Source of the DNA: Pseudomonas koreensis
Lineage (GTDB): Bacteria > Pseudomonadota > Gammaproteobacteria > Pseudomonadales > Pseudomonadaceae
Assembly: GCF_024169245.1 (NCBI RefSeq)
Contig: NZ_JALJWP010000001.1
Coordinates: 1,613,501 to 1,677,500, forward strand
DNA length: 64,000 nucleotides
Reading direction: 5' to 3'
The position numbers and the translations under genes were made by a program. Each line of letters starts with the position of its first letter. Within the stretch, counting starts at the first letter, position 1. Below, piece by piece: positions 63,541 to 64,000 of this stretch. The notes beneath the pieces were generated by a model. It was given only the letters and a program-made list of their open reading frames with translations, made no database searches and was not told the origin of the DNA.

Positions 63541-64000
63541 GTGATCGAAAATCTACGCAACATCGCCATCATTGCCCACGTTGACCACGGTAAAACCACC
63601 CTGGTAGACAAACTCCTGCGTCAATCCGGCACCCTGGAGCGCAACGAGCTCAACGACGAGCGCGTGATGGACTCCAACGACCAGGAAAAAGAGCGCGGTA
63701 TTACCATTCTGGCGAAGAACACCGCCATCAACTGGAACGGCTACCACATCAACATCGTGGACACCCCGGGCCACGCCGACTTCGGCGGCGAAGTTGAACG
63801 CGTAATGTCGATGGTCGACTCCGTTCTGCTGCTGGTTGACGCTCAAGACGGCCCTATGCCGCAAACCCGTTTCGTGACCAAGAAGGCTTTCGAAGCCGGC
63901 CTGCGTCCAATCGTGGTGATCAACAAGGTTGACCGTCCAGGCGCGCGTCCGGACTGGGTTCTGGACCAGATCTTCGACCTGTTCGACAACCTCGGTGCGA
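63541..64000 (+). CDS. typA: GTP-binding protein TypA/BipA (5' part only)
   Basis: The first 153 codons are present; the gene runs off the window. A GTG start gives [20 protein letters not shown], with G1 HVDHGKTT, the effector loop EKERGITI, G3 [12 protein letters not shown] and G4 NKVDRP of translational GTPases. TypA is a ribosome-binding GTPase for stress and cold adaptation. The TypA assignment fits the thiI-typA order of pseudomonads. Confidence 0.95.
   Translation, partial: MIENLRNIAIIAHVDHGKTTLVDKLLRQSGTLERNELNDERVMDSNDQEKERGITILAKNTAINWNGYHINIVDTPGHADFGGEVERVMSMVDSVLLLVDAQDGPMPQTRFVTKKAFEAGLRPIVVINKVDRPGARPDWVLDQIFDLFDNLGA

Overview
The window is about 64 kb of chromosome from a Pseudomonas, most likely of the P. 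fluorescens group. The main support is the gene order typical of the genus: dctBD, rmlC, a polar amino acid ABC transporter, tRNA-Phe, yggX-mutY-asmA, hisB-hisH-hisA-hisF, ctpA-envC-gpmI, rhodanese-grxC-secB-trmL, ntrC-ntrB-glnA, thiI and typA. GC-rich codon use, OprD-type porins and six REP doublets of the fluorescens-type sequence agree with this. The species call is inference; no 16S or full-genome comparison was possible.

Layout. 1-3.8 kb: the DctB/DctD two-component system and rmlC. 3.9-9.1 kb: a large kinase-aminotransferase fusion followed by aguB-aguA (agmatine to putrescine). 9.3-11.4 kb: a small unknown protein and an OprD-family porin with an attenuator-like leader. 11.5-14.6 kb: a 2OG-Fe(II) dioxygenase, a GNAT acetyltransferase and the AzlC/AzlD exporter as overlapping genes, with a LysR regulator at the far end; this looks like an amino acid modify-and-export unit. 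14.9-17.8 kb: a toxin-antitoxin cluster (Xre/RES, HicA/HicB, a decayed HTH antitoxin) and a BRCT-domain protein.

17.95-23.16 kb: a small AT-rich genomic island, bounded by about 69-bp direct repeats that include the 3' end of tRNA-Thr. It carries an ASCH-domain protein, a P-loop kinase-like ATPase, an unknown membrane-anchored protein, a GNAT acetyltransferase and an Abi_2-type abortive-infection gene interrupted by a nonsense codon. No integrase was found. This is the best candidate for an undescribed accessory system.

23.3-30.7 kb: an FkbM methyltransferase, another methyltransferase, a four-gene polar amino acid ABC transporter and a GabP-like permease behind a good sigma-54 promoter. 30.7-34 kb: small unknown genes, two tandem paralogues, an alpha/beta hydrolase and an internally deleted DUF1016 (YhcG-type) nuclease. 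34-53.3 kb: mostly conserved housekeeping genes, with an OFA-family MFS transporter and a Vps62-domain protein inserted. 53.4-56 kb: an LRR protein resembling NEL ubiquitin-ligase effectors but without the catalytic cysteine, followed by an unusual three-unit tandem repeat. 56-64 kb: nitrogen control (ntrC, ntrB, two DUF4124 genes, glnA with a sigma-54 promoter), then thiI and the start of typA.

The genes fit a nitrogen-scavenging lifestyle: dicarboxylate sensing, amino acid and GABA uptake, agmatine catabolism and NtrBC/GlnA control, interspersed with accessory defence and toxin genes.
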